Program-made: the position numbers and the translations under genes | NCBI RefSeq assembly: GCF_004785795.1 | Contig: NZ_SRRO01000001.1 | Location: forward strand, 1,240,001-1,304,000 | Source: Nocardioides eburneiflavus | GTDB lineage: Bacteria; Actinomycetota; Actinomycetes; Propionibacteriales; Nocardioidaceae | Direction: 5' to 3' | Length of the DNA: 64,000 nt | Notes under the pieces: model-generated | Seen by the model: only the letters and a program-made list of their open reading frames with translations | Databases searched by the model: none | What the model was told of the DNA's origin: nothing | Part shown: piece by piece, positions 16,263-26,422 of the stretch | Numbering within the stretch: position 1 is the first letter of the stretch | Layout of the letters: the number at the start of each line of letters is the position of its first letter

Positions 16263-17105
16263 TCAGGGGATCCAGTCGAAGGCGTCGGGGTTCGGGCCCA
16301 TCCGGCCGGCCTCGCCCCGGTCGAGCTCGTCGAGCGCGGCCATGTGGGTCGGCTCGAGCTCGAAGTCGAAGATCTCGAAGTTCTGCCGCATGCGCTCGGG
16401 GTTCATCGACTTCGGGAAGACGATGTCGCCGCGCTGCACGTGCCAGCGCAGGGCGACCTGCGCGGGCGTACGCCCCACGAGCGAGGCGATCTCACTGATG
16501 GTGTCGTCGTCGACGACCGTGCCCTTCGCGATCGGGGACCACGCCTCGGTGAGCACGCCGTGGCGCCGGTTGGCGGACCGGACGTCCTCGTTGGCGAAGA
16601 ACGGGTGCACCTCGACCTGGTTGACGACCGGCACGACGCCGGTCTCCTCGACGATCCGGTCGAGGTGGGCGGGCTGGAAGTTGGAGACGCCGATGCTGCG
16701 GGTCTTGCCGCCCTCCTGCGCCTCGATCAGCGCCCGCCAGGTCTGCACGAAGTCGCCGTCGTAGCGGGTCGGCAGCGGCCAGTGGATGAGGAACAGGTCG
16801 ACCTGGTCGAGGCCGAGGCGCTCCAGCGAGGCGTCGATCTCGCGGCGCGCGTCGTCGGGCCGGTGGAAGCCGTTGTTGAGTTTGGTGGTGACGTAGAGGT
16901 CGTCGCGGGCGATGCCGGAGGCCTTGATCGCCTCGCCGACGCCCGCCTCGTTGCCGTACATCTGGGCGGTGTCGATGTGCCGGTAGCCCGCCTCGAGGGC
17001 CGCCGTCACGGTCGCCGCGGTCTCCGGCGGCGGCACCTGGAAGACGCCGAAGCCGAGCTGGGGGATGGACGTGCCGTCGTGGAGCGTGAGGTCAGGGACA
17101 GTCAT
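16263..17105 (-). CDS. Aldo/keto reductase
   Basis: A 280-residue NADPH-dependent oxidoreductase of the AKR superfamily with the full catalytic tetrad: Asp45 and Tyr50 (HIDTAQMY), Lys75 (TTKL) and His108 (LIHWP). The cofactor loop (VFPKSMNPERMRQNFEIFDF) is typical of the 2,5-diketo-D-gluconate reductase-like group. It reduces aldehydes or ketones; the physiological substrate is unknown. The length is normal for the family. It diverges from the M3 peptidase gene. Confidence 0.92.
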   Translation of the reverse strand: MTVPDLTLHDGTSIPQLGFGVFQVPPPETAATVTAALEAGYRHIDTAQMYGNEAGVGEAIKASGIARDDLYVTTKLNNGFHRPDDARREIDASLERLGLDQVDLFLIHWPLPTRYDGDFVQTWRALIEAQEGGKTRSIGVSNFQPAHLDRIVEETGVVPVVNQVEVHPFFANEDVRSANRRHGVLTEAWSPIAKGTVVDDDTISEIASLVGRTPAQVALRWHVQRGDIVFPKSMNPERMRQNFEIFDFELEPTHMAALDELDRGEAGRMGPNPDAFDWIP

Positions 17106-17172
17106 ACCTGTCCCTACACCGGCCCTCGGCGAGGTATTCCGAAGGCGGTGGAGGTTTGTCGGGACCCACCCG

Positions 17173-17178
17173 TACGCT
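17173..17178 (+). promoter_or_regulatory. -10 box (TACGCT) of a probable leaderless transcript
   Basis: TACGCT ends exactly 7 nt before the GTG at 17186, the usual distance from a -10 box to the transcription start. Transcription would then begin at the start codon. No ribosome-binding site precedes this GTG. Confidence 0.5.
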
Positions 17179-17185
17179 CACGGGC

Positions 17186-19123
17186 GTGGCCGACAGCGAC
17201 GACACCCAGACCGCACCCGCACCCCTCGACCTCCCCGGACCCGGCGACTGGCTCGCCTGGGTCACGCAGCGCTGCGAGGACCAGCTCACCGAGGCGCAGC
17301 AGCAGGTGGGGCTGGTCAAGGCCGGCTCCTCCGACGCCCCGGTGGTGCTCACCGCGTGGAACAAGGCCGAGACCGCGCTCGCCAACGCCGGGTCGGTCGC
17401 GCTGTGGGCCGAGGTCCACCCCGACGCCGCCGTGCGCGACCGGGCCGACGAGCTCAGCCAGCAGGTCCAGAAGTACGTCACCGAGCTGGGCCTGGACCGC
17501 GACCTCTACGCCGTGCTCGACGCACTGTCTCCCGACGGGCTCGACGACGACGCGCGCCGGGTGCTCGAGCACACGCTGCGCGACTTCCGCCGTGCCGGCG
17601 TCGACCGCGACGACGCCACCCGCGACCGGCTCCGCGAGCTCAGCGAGCGGGGCGTGAAGCTCTCCCAGGACTTCGGCCGCAACATCCGCGACGACGTCCG
17701 CTCGATCCGGATCGCGCCCGAGCGCCTCGCCGGGCTGCCCGACGACTACCGCGAGGCCCACGCCCCCGAGGAGGACGGGCTGGTCACGATCACCACCGAC
17801 TATCCCGACCTGGTGCCGTTCACGACCTTCGGTGCCGACGCCGAGGCGCGCCACGAGCTCGCGCTCGCCCAGAACAACGTCGCGTGGCCGGCCAACGACC
17901 AGGTCCTCCAGGACCTGCTCGCCGTGCGCCGCGAGACCGCGGCCCTGCTGGGTCATGACTCGTGGCCCGACTACGACACCGAGGTCAAGATGATCGGCAG
18001 CGGCCAGGCCGTCGCCGACTTCATCGACCGCGTGGGCGAGGCCGCCAAGCAGCGCGCGGGCGAGGAGCTGGCCGTGCTTCTCGAGCGCAAGCGTGTCGAC
18101 GACCCGTCCGCCGACTCCGTCGCGACCTACGACTCGCGCTACTACTCCGAGCTCGTCCGCCGCGAGCAGTACGACGTCGACGGCCAGGTCGTGCGCACCT
18201 ACTTCCCGTTCGAGCAGGTCCGCCAGGGGCTGCTCGAGGTGACCGGGCGACTCTTCGGCCTGGAGTGGACGCCGGTGTCCCGCGAGGAGGCCGGCACCTG
18301 GCACGACGAGGTCGCCAGCTACGACGTACGCCTCGACGGTGCGCGCATCGGCCGGATCCACCTCGACCTCCACCCCCGCGACGGCAAGTTCAAGCACGCC
18401 GCGCAGTTCGACCTGGTCAGCGGCGTCGCCGGCGAGCAGCTCCCCGAGGGCGTGCTCGTCTGCAACTTCGCCCGCGGGCTGATGGAGCACGACGAGGTCG
18501 TCACGCTGTTCCACGAGTTCGGCCACCTGGTCCACCACGTGCTCGGCGGGCAGACCGCGTGGGTGCGCTTCTCCGGCGTCGCCACCGAGTGGGACTTCGT
18601 CGAGGCGCCGAGCCAGATGCTCGAGGAGTGGGCGTGGGACGCCGACGTGCTGGCCACCTTCGCCAGCAACGCCGAGGGCGAGACGATCCCGCGCGAGCTG
18701 GTCGCCGCGATGCGGCGTGCCGAGCAGTTCGGCAAGGGCCTCTACGCCGTGCAGCAGATGTCCTACGCCGCCCGGTCCTACTGGTTCCACGCCCGCGAGC
18801 ACGACGACCTCACCGCCTTCGGCGACGAGCTCCAGCGCCGCTACTCGGTGTTCCCGCCGCTGGAGGGCGCCCACATGCACTGCGCGTTCGGCCACCTCGA
18901 CGGCTACTCCTCCGGCTACTACACCTACATGTGGTCGCTGGTCATCGCGAAGGACCTGTTCTCCGCCTTCGACCGCGACGACATGTTCGCCCCCGACGTC
19001 GCCCGCGCCTACCGCGACAAGGTGCTGGCGATGGGTGGGCGCAAGGACGCCGCCGACCTCGTCGCCGACTTCCTCGGCCGCCCCTACTCCTTCGACAGCT
19101 GGACGGCCTGGCTCGCCGAGTAG
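17186..19123 (+). CDS. M3-family oligopeptidase
   Basis: A 645-residue zinc metallopeptidase of the thimet oligopeptidase/PepF family. The zinc site HEFGH lies at about residues 443-447 (FHEFGHLVHHVLGG) and the third ligand region is EAPSQMLEEWAWD. The family C-terminal motif FGHLDGYSSGYYTYMWS is present. It cleaves short peptides in the cytoplasm; there is no signal peptide. The GTG at 17186 is preferred over an in-frame TTG at 17156 because a -10 box sits 7 nt before it. Confidence 0.92.
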   Translation: MADSDDTQTAPAPLDLPGPGDWLAWVTQRCEDQLTEAQQQVGLVKAGSSDAPVVLTAWNKAETALANAGSVALWAEVHPDAAVRDRADELSQQVQKYVTELGLDRDLYAVLDALSPDGLDDDARRVLEHTLRDFRRAGVDRDDATRDRLRELSERGVKLSQDFGRNIRDDVRSIRIAPERLAGLPDDYREAHAPEEDGLVTITTDYPDLVPFTTFGADAEARHELALAQNNVAWPANDQVLQDLLAVRRETAALLGHDSWPDYDTEVKMIGSGQAVADFIDRVGEAAKQRAGEELAVLLERKRVDDPSADSVATYDSRYYSELVRREQYDVDGQVVRTYFPFEQVRQGLLEVTGRLFGLEWTPVSREEAGTWHDEVASYDVRLDGARIGRIHLDLHPRDGKFKHAAQFDLVSGVAGEQLPEGVLVCNFARGLMEHDEVVTLFHEFGHLVHHVLGGQTAWVRFSGVATEWDFVEAPSQMLEEWAWDADVLATFASNAEGETIPRELVAAMRRAEQFGKGLYAVQQMSYAARSYWFHAREHDDLTAFGDELQRRYSVFPPLEGAHMHCAFGHLDGYSSGYYTYMWSLVIAKDLFSAFDRDDMFAPDVARAYRDKVLAMGGRKDAADLVADFLGRPYSFDSWTAWLAE

Positions 19124-19175
19124 GTCTCGACACGCCCGCTCGCTCGCGCTCGCGGACTGCTCGACCACCGAGCGG

Positions 19176-19886
19176 TCAGCGCGTACGGACCGCCGGTCGG
19201 GCCGGGTCCACCTCGGCGATGCGGTCGGCGACGACCTCGCCGAACTCGCGGTGCCCGTCCTCGGTGAGGTGCAGCCGGTCGTCGAGGTAGTCGAGCTCGA
19301 GGTCGCTGGTGCGGACGTAGGGGACGCCGTACGCGTCCGCGAGCTCCGCGAGCCGGGCGTCGACACGCGGCACGGCACGGCTGCGGAGGGGCGCGTCGGC
19401 CGGGCCGACGACGACCACGCGGTGGCCGGCGAGGTCGGCCATCAGGTCGCGGAAGCCCCGCTCGATCGCGGCGGTCGGCTGGTCGAAGTCGTTGAGGCCG
19501 CCCTCGACCACCACGAGGGCGGGGCGTACGCCGAGCGCGGTCGCGGCCCGGTGGTGGAACGAGACCCGTCCGCAGTGGCTCGCGCCGGCGCTGAAGCCCG
19601 AGCCGGAGAACCCGCGGACGTGCACCTCGCCGGGCAGCTCGGCCGCCCAGGAGCGGCGCAGGTCGTCCTGGCCGAGGCCGACCGACCAGGAGTCGCCGAT
19701 GACCAGGACCCGTTCGCCCTCGCCGGTGACGACCGCGGCCCGCTCGCGCGCGTAGAGGCGGTGCTGCTGGCAGCGGGCCGGACCGGCGCCCGCGCGGTCG
19801 GCGACCCAGAACGCCATGAGGGCAGCGAGCAGCAGCACGACGACTGAGGCGCCGGCGACGCGGCGCGGGATCCCCCGGTGGAGCAC
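19176..19886 (-). CDS. SGNH/GDSL hydrolase, membrane-anchored
   Basis: A 236-residue protein with an N-terminal hydrophobic helix (residues about 10-29), so the catalytic domain is probably outside the cell. Block I reads VIGDSWSVG (Ser nucleophile), block III GGLND and block V DRLHLTEDGH (Asp and His). These are esterase or lipase-like hydrolases. The start at GTG 19886 places the membrane helix at the N-terminus; the longer open frame is antisense to the next gene. The substrate is unknown. Confidence 0.82.
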   Translation of the reverse strand: MLHRGIPRRVAGASVVVLLLAALMAFWVADRAGAGPARCQQHRLYARERAAVVTGEGERVLVIGDSWSVGLGQDDLRRSWAAELPGEVHVRGFSGSGFSAGASHCGRVSFHHRAATALGVRPALVVVEGGLNDFDQPTAAIERGFRDLMADLAGHRVVVVGPADAPLRSRAVPRVDARLAELADAYGVPYVRTSDLELDYLDDRLHLTEDGHREFGEVVADRIAEVDPARPAVRTR

Positions 19887-19957
19887 GAGAGAAGTGTGCG
19901 GCGTCCGGGCGCGTTCGCGCAGGCGAAAACCCCTGAGATTCCCCTGACTTCGGCACC

Positions 19958-19963
19958 TAGGGT
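19958..19963 (+). promoter_or_regulatory. -10 box (TAGGGT) of a probable leaderless transcript
   Basis: TAGGGT ends 7 nt before the GTG at 19971. This supports 19971 rather than the in-frame GTG at 19962, which lies inside the box itself. Confidence 0.5.
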
Positions 19964-19970
19964 GACCACC

Positions 19971-20771
19971 GTGACGACCGACCCCCTGCTGACGGCCTAC
20001 GACGACCAGCTGCGCACCGACGCCGAGATGGCCCGCGCCCACGACGTGCAGCGCGAGGGACCGCTGCTGTGGGGCGTGTTCGACCACGGCGGCTTCGTGT
20101 CGTACCGCGACCTCGGGGGCCTCGCCGGGACCGCGCTCGACGAGGCGATCGAGCGTACGGTCGCGCACTTCCGCGACGACACGGACGTCGAGTCCTTCGA
20201 GTGGAAGTCACGCGGCCACGACGAGCCCGCCGACCTCGGCGAGCGCCTCGTCGCACACGGGCTCGTCGCGGAGCCGGTGGAGACCGTGATGGTCGGGGAG
20301 GCGTCGCTGCTCGCCAGCGACGTGCCCCTCGCTGACACGCCGCAGGGCCCCGTCGTCGTACGCCGCATCGAGCCGGGTCCCGACGCGGTGCCCGACCTGA
20401 CCCGCATGCTCGAGGCGCAGGAGTCCGTCTTCGGCGGCGGCCGCGGGCCGTCGGTGGCGTCCGCGCTGCGCGAGCTCACCAGCGGTGCGTCGGAGTTCTG
20501 GATCGCCGAGGTCGGCGACCGCGTCGCGTGCGGCGGCCGGCTCACCCCGGTCGAGGGCACCGACTTCGCCGGCATCTGGGGCGGCTCGACGCTGCCGGAG
20601 TTCCGCGGCCGCGGGATCTACCGCGCGCTCGTCGCCGCCCGCGCGCGCTCCGCCGTCGCCCGCGGCATCCGGCTGGTCCACTCCGACTGCACCGACATGT
20701 CGCGCCCGATCCTCGAGCGGTCGGGGCTGCGCGCGATCACCACGACGACGCCGTACGTCTGGACCCGCTGA
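19971..20771 (+). CDS. GNAT-family N-acetyltransferase
   Basis: A 266-residue protein whose C-terminal half is a GNAT domain: FWIAEVGDRVACGGRL, then the acetyl-CoA-binding motif LPEFRGRGIYRALVAA (Q/RxxGxG/A type). The N-terminal half (about 120 residues) is family-specific and probably a degenerate second GNAT fold. The last residues (LERSGLRAITTTTPYVW) are typical. The acceptor is unknown. It is divergent from the SGNH hydrolase, and the start codon probably coincides with the transcription start. Confidence 0.85.
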   Translation: MTTDPLLTAYDDQLRTDAEMARAHDVQREGPLLWGVFDHGGFVSYRDLGGLAGTALDEAIERTVAHFRDDTDVESFEWKSRGHDEPADLGERLVAHGLVAEPVETVMVGEASLLASDVPLADTPQGPVVVRRIEPGPDAVPDLTRMLEAQESVFGGGRGPSVASALRELTSGASEFWIAEVGDRVACGGRLTPVEGTDFAGIWGGSTLPEFRGRGIYRALVAARARSAVARGIRLVHSDCTDMSRPILERSGLRAITTTTPYVWTR

Positions 20772-20790
20772 GCGTCTCGAGCTCGACCGC

Positions 20791-20807
20791 TCCCGCTCAG
20801 AGCGGGA
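20791..20807. terminator. Short perfect hairpin between converging genes
   Basis: TCCCGCT-CAG-AGCGGGA forms a 7-bp stem with a 3-base loop, 20 bp after the acetyltransferase stop. It overlaps the stop codon of the minus-strand Dabb relic. No T run follows. Confidence 0.4.
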
Positions 20808-21087
20808 CGTAGTCGATCTCCAGGAAGTCGGCGACCTCGGGCACCCAGCGGTCCGCCACGAACGCCGTGTGGACCGGGTGGCGGTTGTAGCCGTCGTAGG
20901 CCGCCTGGTCGGCGAACTCCATCGAGAACCCGAAGGTGAAGTCGTTCTTCGCGCTGGTCTGGCGCAGCTGCTCGTACGCCTCGACGCCGGGGATGTCGGC
21001 CAGCTACCGGGCCGCGGCGAGGAAGTCGGCCTCCTCCGCGGAGCCGGGCGCGTGGTGGAGCCGGAAGGCGACGGTGTGCCGGATCAT
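20797..21087 (-). pseudogene. Dabb-family (stress-responsive A/B barrel) gene with one nonsense codon
   Basis: The 97-codon frame from ATG 21087 to TGA 20797 encodes a complete Dabb-domain protein (MIRHTVAFRLHHAPGS..., then LADIPGVEAYEQLRQTSA and KNDFTFGFSMEFAD..., ending DFLEIDYVPL). Codon 28, at 21006-21004, is TAG, where the context (FLAAAR*LADIPG) suggests Gln; CAG to TAG is a single C-to-T change. Everything else, including the frame, is intact, so the mutation is recent or a base-calling error. Dabb proteins are small dimeric barrels of mostly unknown function. Confidence 0.75.
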
Positions 21088-21180
21088 GCGTTCCACCGTA
21101 GAGGGGTGCGGTCGTGGGCTCGGTGGCGTCCAAGTCGTGACTTGTCGAACGGTATGGACGCTGGTCGCCCCGTACTCCAC

Positions 21181-21210
21181 GACTCGAGCGGCCATATGTC
21201 CGCTCGACTC
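21181..21210. promoter_or_regulatory. Inverted repeat upstream of dnaK
   Basis: GACTCGAGCGG (21181-21191) and CCGCTCGACTC (21200-21210) match as inverted arms at 10 of 11 positions around an 8-bp centre (CCATATGT). It lies about 64 bp upstream of the HAIR operator. It could be an operator for a second regulator of the heat-shock operon. Confidence 0.4.
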
Positions 21211-21273
21211 GGGAAATTGTTGCCCGATTCGGGGAACATCGACAGCTGACCTGCGTTGTACCCCATGAACAGA

Positions 21274-21294
21274 CTTGAGTCAGATCGACTCAAC
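21274..21294. promoter_or_regulatory. HAIR operator (HspR-binding inverted repeat)
   Basis: CTTGAGT-N7-ACTCAAC matches the HspR-associated inverted repeat CTTGAGT-N7-ACTCAAG at 13 of 14 arm positions. It lies 86 bp upstream of dnaK. The cognate repressor gene hspR is the fourth gene of the same operon, so the operon is autoregulated: HspR with DnaK represses, and heat releases it (known for Streptomyces and Mycobacterium). Confidence 0.9.
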
Positions 21295-21379
21295 TGTTTT
21301 GCCTCCTCCGCCAATGCGCGGCAGGATGGCAGCAGACTCACGTCATCCAGGCAGAACCCACAGCAGGAGGTAACACACC

Positions 21380-23244
<1,865 letters not shown>

Positions 23245-23248
<4 letters not shown>

Positions 23249-23931
23249 CCGATCGCCCCGACGAGCCCGCCACGGGCCCCGAGGCGTACGACCTCCCGGA
23301 GGGGGAGCCCACCGCGGCTCCCTCTCCGGAGGGCGGGTTCGGTGACGTCGCCGGCGAGGCGCCGGTCCAGCCCTTCGACACGGCTCGTCCCTCGCCTGCT
23401 CAGGAACCAACCGAGGTCGAGGAGCAGGTCGCCGGTGACGCCGTCGCCGGTGACGGTGACGGTGACACGGAGGAGGACGACCTGGCCGCCATGAAGGGGT
23501 CGCTCGCCGACCTGACCAACGACCTCCAGCGCCTGCAGGCCGAGTACGCCAACTACCGCAAGCGCGTCGACCGTGACCGCCAGCTGGTGGCCGAGACCGC
23601 CGCCTACAAGGCGCTCACCCCCGTGGTCGAGGTCCTGGACACGATCGACAGGGCCAAGGACTCCGCCCGATCCATGGGAAGCGAGCTCGACGACGGCTTC
23701 AAGGCCGTGGCCGACCAGCTCGAGCGTGTCGTCGCGGCGGCCGGCCTGGTGCGGTTCGGGGAGCCGGGCGACGCCTTCGACCCCACGCTCCACGAGGCGC
23801 TCAGCCACCTGGGCACCGACGCGGAGGTCGAGGTCACCACGGTCAAGCACGTCGCCAAGGGCGGCTACCGCATGGGCGACCGCGTCGTCCGGGCGGCGCA
23901 GGTCCTCGTGGTCGACCCCGCCGACGCCTGA
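23245..23931 (+). CDS. grpE: Nucleotide exchange factor GrpE
   Basis: A 228-residue protein starting at GTG in the dnaK stop (GTGA). The first 85 residues are an acidic, Pro-rich, probably disordered extension. The core starts at [21 protein letters not shown] (long dimer helix) and ends with the family beta-domain ([34 protein letters not shown]). It drives ADP release from DnaK. The long N-terminal extension is common in actinobacteria. Confidence 0.96.
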
Positions 23932-23976
23932 CCCGCCACCAGATGACCACGCCGACGACGGAGAGGAGGTTCACCC

Positions 23977-25164
23977 GTGGCTGACAACGAGACCTTCAGG
24001 AACGACTGGGCGACCAAGGACTTCTACCAGGTCCTCGGCGTCAAGAAGGACGCCAGCGCGGCCGACATCAAGAAGGCCTACCGCAAGCTCGCCCGGGAGA
24101 ACCACCCCGACTCCAACCCAGGTGACGACGCCAAGCACGAGAAGTTCAAGGCGGTCGCCGAGGCGTACGACGTGGTCGGCGACGAGGCCAAGCGCGCCAA
24201 GTACGACGAGTTCCGCTCGCTGCAGTCGCGCGGCGGCTTCGGCGCCGGCATGGGCGGCGGGATGGGCGGCGGCGCCGGCGGCTTCGGCGGCGGCGGGTTC
24301 AACCTCGACGACCTGCTGCGCGACCGCGGTGGCGCCGGCGGTGGGATCGGCGACATGTTCGGCGACCTCTTCGGCGGCGCCCAGCGGACCCGCACCCAGC
24401 AGCCGCGCCCGCGGCGCGGCGCCGATGTGGAGAGCACGGCCACCATCGGCTTCACCGACGCCCTCGACGGCGTGACGGTGTCGCTGCGGCTGACCTCCGA
24501 CACGGCGTGCGCGACGTGCCAGGGCACGGGCGGCAAGCCCGGCACCCGGCCGCACATCTGCCCGGAGTGCGAGGGCGCAGGCTTCGTGGTCGCCGGCACG
24601 GGGGGCGCGTTCTCGATCAACGAGACCTGCCCGGCGTGCGGTGGTCGCCAGCTCGTCTACGACGAGGCGTGCCCGACCTGCCACGGCTCCGGCCGCGGCA
24701 CGTCGGCGCGCTCGATCCAGGCCCGCATCCCGGCCGGGGTCAAGGACGGCGCGCGCATCCGGCTCAAGGGCAAGGGCGCGCCCGGGGAGAACGGCGGCCC
24801 GGCCGGCGACCTGTTCGTCAAGGTCAAGGTCACCCCGCACCGGGTCTTCGGCCGCAAGGACGACAACCTCACCATCGAGGTACCGGTGGCCTTCGACGAG
24901 GCGGCCCTCGGCGCCGAGGTCAAGATCCCGACACTCGGTGGTGCGCCGGTGACGCTCAAGCTCCCCCCGGGCACGCCCAACGGGCGCACCTTCCGGGTGC
25001 GCGGCAAGGGCGCCACCAAGCGCGACGGCTCCAAGGGCGACCTGCTCGCGACCGTCGAGGTCCAGGTGCCCGGCTCGCTCGACCCGACCGCCCGCGAGGC
25101 CCTCGAGGCCTACCGCGCGGCGACCGCCGGCAAGCCGCTCCGGGCAGGACTGTTCGAGGCATGA
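23977..25164 (+). CDS. dnaJ: Chaperone DnaJ (Hsp40)
   Basis: A 395-residue class I J-protein. The J domain (residues about 15-75) has YRKLARENHPDSNPGDD, where the HPD motif triggers DnaK ATPase. A Gly-rich region (about 85-135) is followed by four CxxCxGxG-type zinc motifs (CATCQGTGG, CPECEGAG, CPACGG, CPTCHGSG) and the C-terminal substrate domains. It starts at GTG after a GAGAGGAGG ribosome-binding site. The N-terminal FRNDWATKDFYQVLGV is the actinobacterial DnaJ1 form. Confidence 0.97.
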   Translation: MADNETFRNDWATKDFYQVLGVKKDASAADIKKAYRKLARENHPDSNPGDDAKHEKFKAVAEAYDVVGDEAKRAKYDEFRSLQSRGGFGAGMGGGMGGGAGGFGGGGFNLDDLLRDRGGAGGGIGDMFGDLFGGAQRTRTQQPRPRRGADVESTATIGFTDALDGVTVSLRLTSDTACATCQGTGGKPGTRPHICPECEGAGFVVAGTGGAFSINETCPACGGRQLVYDEACPTCHGSGRGTSARSIQARIPAGVKDGARIRLKGKGAPGENGGPAGDLFVKVKVTPHRVFGRKDDNLTIEVPVAFDEAALGAEVKIPTLGGAPVTLKLPPGTPNGRTFRVRGKGATKRDGSKGDLLATVEVQVPGSLDPTAREALEAYRAATAGKPLRAGLFEA

Positions 25165-25580
25165 GCACGCCGTTCGGTGCGCCCAACCCGGACGCCGCGG
25201 TCTACGTGATCAGCGTGGCGGCGGAGCTGACCGGGCTGCACCCCCAGACGCTGCGGGCCTACGAGCGGATGGGGCTCATCCAGCCCGGGCGCACCGGGGG
25301 CGGCGGCCGTCGCTACTCCCACCGCGACCTCGAGCGGCTGCGCCAGATCGCCGACCTCACCAGCGCGGGCATCGGCATCGAGGGCGTACGCCGCATCATG
25401 GAGCTCGAGCTCCAGGTCGACGCCCTGCGTGCCCGCAACGAGGAGCTCCTCGCCGAGCTCGAGGCCGTACGCCACGGGCTGGCCGCGCGGGCGGCTGCTG
25501 CGCAGGCGGCGCCCAACAAGCTCCCCGTGCTCCACCGGGGGCCGGGTCAGTCCGTCGTCGTCTGGCGCCGGGGGAGCTGA
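25161..25580 (+). CDS. hspR: Heat-shock repressor HspR (MerR family)
   Basis: A 139-residue MerR-family regulator. The winged helix-turn-helix reads VYVISVAAELTGLHPQTLRAYERMGLIQPGRT, with the GGRRYSHRDLERLRQI wing. A coiled-coil dimer helix follows (ELQVDALRARNEELLAELEAV), and the Arg-rich C-terminus (SVVVWRR) is characteristic of HspR. It overlaps dnaJ by ATGA. It represses its own operon through the HAIR site at 21274. Confidence 0.96.
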   Translation: MSTPFGAPNPDAAVYVISVAAELTGLHPQTLRAYERMGLIQPGRTGGGGRRYSHRDLERLRQIADLTSAGIGIEGVRRIMELELQVDALRARNEELLAELEAVRHGLAARAAAAQAAPNKLPVLHRGPGQSVVVWRRGS

Positions 25581-25581
25581 C

Positions 25582-26052
25582 GTGCCGCGCATCGACCGCG
25601 CCGTCGCCGACGTCGCCGCCTCGCCTGAGGAGGTGTACGCCGCCTTCGTCGACGCCGAGGCGCTGGCCGCGTGGCTCCCGCCGGAGGGCATGACCGGTGA
25701 GCTCTCCGACGCCGAGCTCCGAGCGGGCGGCGGCTTCACCCTGGCGCTGCGCTACGACGAGGCGCCGGAGGGCGGCGCGAAGACGACCGAGGACACCGAT
25801 CTCTCCCGCGTCACGGTCGACGAGCTCGTCGAGGGCGAGCGGGTGGTGTGGGGTGTCGTCTTCGAGTCGGACGACCCTGACAACGCCGGCCGGATGACGA
25901 TGACGTGGACCTTCACCGCCCAGGGCGCGGGCACGCGGGTGGCGATCGACGCCACCGACGTGCCCCCGGGCATCGACGCCGAGGCACACCAGCAGGGGCT
26001 GGACGCCTCGCTGGCCCATCTCGCCGCCTGGCTCGAGGCACAGGTGTCGTGA
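25582..26052 (+). CDS. SRPBCC (AHSA1-like) domain protein
   Basis: A 156-residue START-like/AHSA1 protein that starts at GTG one base after the hspR stop, so it is the fifth gene of the heat-shock operon. Typical features are the N-terminal VAASPEEVYAAFVDAEALAAWLPPEGM, a central GGGFTLAL, and a C-terminal helix ending LAAWLEAQ. These folds bind hydrophobic ligands; the eukaryotic Aha1 relative stimulates Hsp90. A chaperone link is suggested only by position. Confidence 0.8.
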   Translation: MPRIDRAVADVAASPEEVYAAFVDAEALAAWLPPEGMTGELSDAELRAGGGFTLALRYDEAPEGGAKTTEDTDLSRVTVDELVEGERVVWGVVFESDDPDNAGRMTMTWTFTAQGAGTRVAIDATDVPPGIDAEAHQQGLDASLAHLAAWLEAQVS

Positions 26053-26118
26053 CCTCCGACCGGAGCCGGTGGCCGGGGTTGTCGGTGCAGGCGCGTAGGT
26101 TCGGGGCGTGAGTGAGCG

Positions 26119-26358
26119 ATGAGCAAGATGGACAACCTGCGCGCGATGCGGGAGGCCAAGTACGCCGAGTCTCAGAAGCGGGCAGCGACCGCACCGGCGA
26201 GGCCGGTGGCGCCGGTGGCGCCGCCCGCGCCCAAGCGGGTCGAGGAGCGGGCCGCCGAGTCGCCGGCGACCGAGGACCTCTGCGGCCACCGCAACATGAG
26301 CGGTCGCACCTGCACCCGCGAGAGCGGCCACCCGCAGAAGAGCCACCGCTACTCCTGA
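26119..26358 (+). CDS. Small conserved Cys/His protein
   Basis: A 79-residue protein with a basic, Ala/Pro-rich first half and a C-terminal cluster LCGHRNMSGRTCTRESGH ending in KSHRYS. Cys, Cys and two or three His residues could bind one zinc. The start ATG overlaps the stop of a possible 4-codon leader (GTG at 26108: VSER, stop TGA at 26120), which itself follows a TAGGTT box by 6 nt. An in-frame ATG at 26128 is an alternative. The function is unknown. Confidence 0.7.
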   Translation: MSKMDNLRAMREAKYAESQKRAATAPARPVAPVAPPAPKRVEERAAESPATEDLCGHRNMSGRTCTRESGHPQKSHRYS

Positions 26359-26422
26359 GCTGCCGGGCCGCGGGTGAGCGTCCTCTCCGATGGCCGGTGG
26401 CCGGACGCGTGGGCGGTCGCGC

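Noticed and set aside
21004..21006. Amber codon in the Dabb gene as programmed read-through or pyrrolysine
   Set aside because: No recoding element or pyrrolysine system is visible; a simple CAG-to-TAG mutation explains it.
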